A DNA stretch of 61,958 bases from an uncultured Prevotellaceae bacterium (lineage in GTDB: Bacteria; Bacteroidota; Bacteroidia; Bacteroidales; Bacteroidaceae): contig CADCDY010000002.1 of assembly GCA_902800245.1 (NCBI GenBank), positions 1-61,958 of the forward strand, read 5' to 3'. The notes under the pieces are model-generated. The model had not been told where the DNA came from. It saw only the letters and a program-made list of their open reading frames with translations, and did not search any database. Positions 60,238 to 61,958 of this stretch are shown here, one piece after another. The stretch's first letter is position 1; each line of letters starts with the position of its first letter. Position numbers and translations under genes: made by a program.

Positions 60238-60831
60238 ATGGCAGACAACAAGAAAATTAAGACTGCGCTCATCTCGGTGTTTCATAAGGATGGGCTTGAA
60301 GAGTTGCTGAAGAAGCTGAACGACGAGGGCGTGAAGTTCCTGTCGACAGGCGGCACTCAGACGTTTATTGAATCGCTGGGCTATCAGTGTGAGAAGGTGG
60401 AGAACGTGACGACGTATCCCTCTATCCTCGGTGGCCGTGTGAAGACATTGCATCCGAAGGTGTTCGGAGGTATTCTGGGCAGACGTGAGCTGGAGAGCGA
60501 CCGTCAGCAGATGGCTCAGTATGAGATTCCCGAGATTGACCTCGTTGTGGTCGATCTGTATCCCTTTGAACAGACCGTTGCAAGCGGTGCCAGCGAAGAG
60601 GATATCATCGAGAAAATTGACATTGGCGGCATCTCGCTGATTCGTGCAGCAGCAAAAAATTTCAATGACGTAGTGATAGTTCCGTCTAAGGCTGAGTACT
60701 CTGTATTGTTAGACATCCTCAATAAGCAGGGTGCCGAGACTACGAAGGCTCAGCGTCGTATGCTTGCTACACGTGCCTTTGGCGTCAGCTCGCACTACGA
60801 CACAGCCATTCACGCTTGGTTCGAGAAATAA
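60238..60831 (+). CDS. purH: IMP cyclohydrolase (single-domain PurH)
   Basis: Closes the purine ring: FAICAR to IMP. The 197 residues correspond only to the N-terminal MGS-like domain of two-domain PurH (about 510 residues). Motifs: TALISVFHKDGLEELL, FLSTGGTQTFIE, GGRVKTLHPKVFGGIL, VVVDLYPFEQTV and DIGGISLIRAAAKNF. The AICAR-transformylase half is not here. Bacteroidales commonly keep it as a separate gene, so this is a natural split and not a broken gene. mreB follows 41 bases downstream, the usual Bacteroidales order. Confidence 0.93.
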   Translation: MADNKKIKTALISVFHKDGLEELLKKLNDEGVKFLSTGGTQTFIESLGYQCEKVENVTTYPSILGGRVKTLHPKVFGGILGRRELESDRQQMAQYEIPEIDLVVVDLYPFEQTVASGASEEDIIEKIDIGGISLIRAAAKNFNDVVIVPSKAEYSVLLDILNKQGAETTKAQRRMLATRAFGVSSHYDTAIHAWFEK

Positions 60832-60872
60832 AGGAGAAAAGAAGTAAGAGAAGTTAAAGAAGTAAAGAATTT

Positions 60873-61895
60873 ATGGGATTTTTTAGTTTTGTTCAGGAGA
60901 TAGCAATGGACCTGGGAACGGCTAACACCATCATTATCAGTGATGATAAGATTGTGGTTGACGAGCCGTCCGTAGTTGCGCTGGATCGCCACACCGACAA
61001 GATGATTGCTGTGGGTGAGAAGGCCAAGATGATGTATGAGAAGACACATGACAATATACGTACCGTACGTCCGTTGAGAGACGGTGTGATTGCCGATTTC
61101 TCTGCCTGTGAGCAGATGATGCGCGGACTGATTAAGATGGTACACACGGGTCACCGTCTGTTTTCACCCTCACTGCGTATGGTGATTGGTGTCCCCTCAG
61201 GTTCTACTGAGGTGGAATTGCGTGCCGTACGTGACTCTGCAGAACATGCAGACGGTCGTGACGTATATCTGATTTTTGAGCCGATGGCAGCTGCTATCGG
61301 TATTGGTATCGACGTAGAGGCCCCTGAGGGTAACATGATTGTTGATATCGGTGGCGGTTCTACTGAGATTGCCGTTATTTCACTGGGTGGTATTGTGTCA
61401 AACAACTCGATTCGTACCGCTGGTGACGATCTGACCGCTGATATTCAGGAATATATGTCGCGTCAGCACAACGTGAAGGTATCAGAGCGTATGGCTGAGC
61501 GTATTAAGATTGCTGTAGGTTCGGCACTGACCGATCTGGGCGATGAGGCTCCCGAGGACTATGTTGTTCATGGCCCTAACCGTATCACGGCACTGCCTAT
61601 GGAGGTTCCCGTATGCTATCAGGAGATTGCCCACTGTTTGGATAAGACCGTTGCTAAGATAGAAAATGCCGTGCTCTCCGCTTTGGAGAATACGCCTCCC
61701 GAATTGTATGCCGATATCGTGAAGAATGGTATCTGGTTGGCAGGTGGTGGAGCACTGCTTCGCGGTCTGGACCGTCGTCTGGAGAACAAGATCAATATTC
61801 CGTTCCACATTGCTGAAGATCCATTGCACTCAGTGGCTAAAGGTGCAGGTGTTGCACTAAAGAATGTTGACCGCTTCTCGTTCTTGATGAGATAA
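60873..61895 (+). CDS. mreB: Rod-shape-determining actin homologue MreB
   Basis: Forms membrane-bound filaments that guide cell-wall synthesis. The 340 residues include the phosphate-1 loop MDLGTANTIIIS, VVDEPSVVALD, the phosphate-2 loop IVDIGGGSTEIAVISLGG and the adenosine motif GIWLAGGGALLRGLD. Length is normal. The gap to purH is filled with GAAGTAA-type spacer repeats. The start of mreC follows after 33 bases. Confidence 0.96.
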   Translation: MGFFSFVQEIAMDLGTANTIIISDDKIVVDEPSVVALDRHTDKMIAVGEKAKMMYEKTHDNIRTVRPLRDGVIADFSACEQMMRGLIKMVHTGHRLFSPSLRMVIGVPSGSTEVELRAVRDSAEHADGRDVYLIFEPMAAAIGIGIDVEAPEGNMIVDIGGGSTEIAVISLGGIVSNNSIRTAGDDLTADIQEYMSRQHNVKVSERMAERIKIAVGSALTDLGDEAPEDYVVHGPNRITALPMEVPVCYQEIAHCLDKTVAKIENAVLSALENTPPELYADIVKNGIWLAGGGALLRGLDRRLENKINIPFHIAEDPLHSVAKGAGVALKNVDRFSFLMR

Positions 61896-61928
61896 TTACG
61901 GTTAATGGTTAAAGTTCTTTGACCGTAG

Positions 61929-61958
61929 ATGAGAAACCTGCTGGAGTTTCTGAGAAAC
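61929..61958 (+). CDS. mreC: Start of MreC (partial, cut by window end)
   Basis: Ten codons, MRNLLEFLRN, match the usual beginning of Bacteroidales MreC, the periplasmic cell-shape protein, and directly follow mreB as expected. The rest lies outside the window. Confidence 0.75.
   Translation, partial: MRNLLEFLRN

Noticed and set aside
60238-60831. purH as a truncated pseudogene
   Set aside because: The cyclohydrolase domain is complete and single-domain PurH before mreB is the usual Bacteroidales arrangement.
1-61958. tRNA or rRNA genes, integrase or transposase genes
   Set aside because: I found no cloverleaf with a TTCGA T-loop and CCA end, no rRNA sequence, and no DDE or tyrosine-recombinase protein.

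Overview
The window looks like chromosome of a rumen or gut Bacteroidales bacterium of the Prevotella/Xylanibacter type. Promoters have the Bacteroidetes form (TAnnTTTG with TTG about 20 bases upstream) and start codons lack Shine-Dalgarno sites. Gene content agrees: GH97, T9SS-like C-terminal tails, a stand-alone IMP cyclohydrolase next to mreB, and DUF6057/PD40 pairs. A GH3 xylosidase followed by a GH10-CE1 xylanase/feruloyl esterase matches the xylanolytic pair described from Prevotella ruminicola 23 (Xyl3A, Xyn10D-Fae1A). The species itself is an inference.

Layout. 1-235: end of GAPDH. 466-6373: five-gene run (YARHG/beta-helix protein, membrane-anchored CbbX-like AAA protein, two unknown envelope proteins, miaA). 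6518-9218: ECF sigma factor, a likely membrane partner and a secreted protein. 9391-10598: a small exported protein and a Fic AMP-transferase. 11078-23814: an AT-rich block that opens with a structured RNA and continues as one tight operon. It encodes a PH-like membrane protein, two related J-like membrane proteins, a membrane-anchored GrpE-like protein, an Hsp70, a pseudokinase-AAA fusion, a TerB-like protein and a DUF6804 protein. I do not recognise this combination as a described system and regard it as the main discovery candidate. 23949-27834: hicAB, several small unknown genes (one WYL-like) and a phosphoribosyltransferase-type protein. 28035-29885: a VapE/VirE-type ATPase gene between long inverted repeats. 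29972-31256: a DUF6078-like protein and a voltage-gated K+ channel. 31357-37130: a lipid kinase, then a glycogen/alpha-glucan set (GH133 debranching enzyme, GT4, GH57). 37286-46954 and 48509-58567: hemicellulose genes (GH3, GH31, GH10, double esterase; then GH97, GH3, GH10-CE1), separated by a reverse-strand DUF6266-like gene and joined by a DUF6057/PD40 pair. No SusC/SusD pair is present here. 58645-60048: FadL-type outer-membrane protein. 60238-61958: purH (cyclohydrolase domain only), mreB and the first codons of mreC.

How parts may work together. The Hsp70 operon has an ATPase chaperone, a nucleotide-exchange-like partner, two J-like partners with membrane anchors, an AAA motor carrying a kinase-fold sensor and a TerB protein. 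This suggests a membrane-associated stress or defence machine, not general protein folding. The xylan genes together would cut xylan backbones, remove ferulate and acetate, and release xylose and side-chain sugars. The GH133-GT4-GH57 trio is a standard Bacteroidales storage-polysaccharide set.

Base composition changes sharply. Counted 60-base samples give 38 G/C at 5521 and 37 at 33001, against 17 at 13501 and 18 at 19681. The chaperone block therefore looks acquired.
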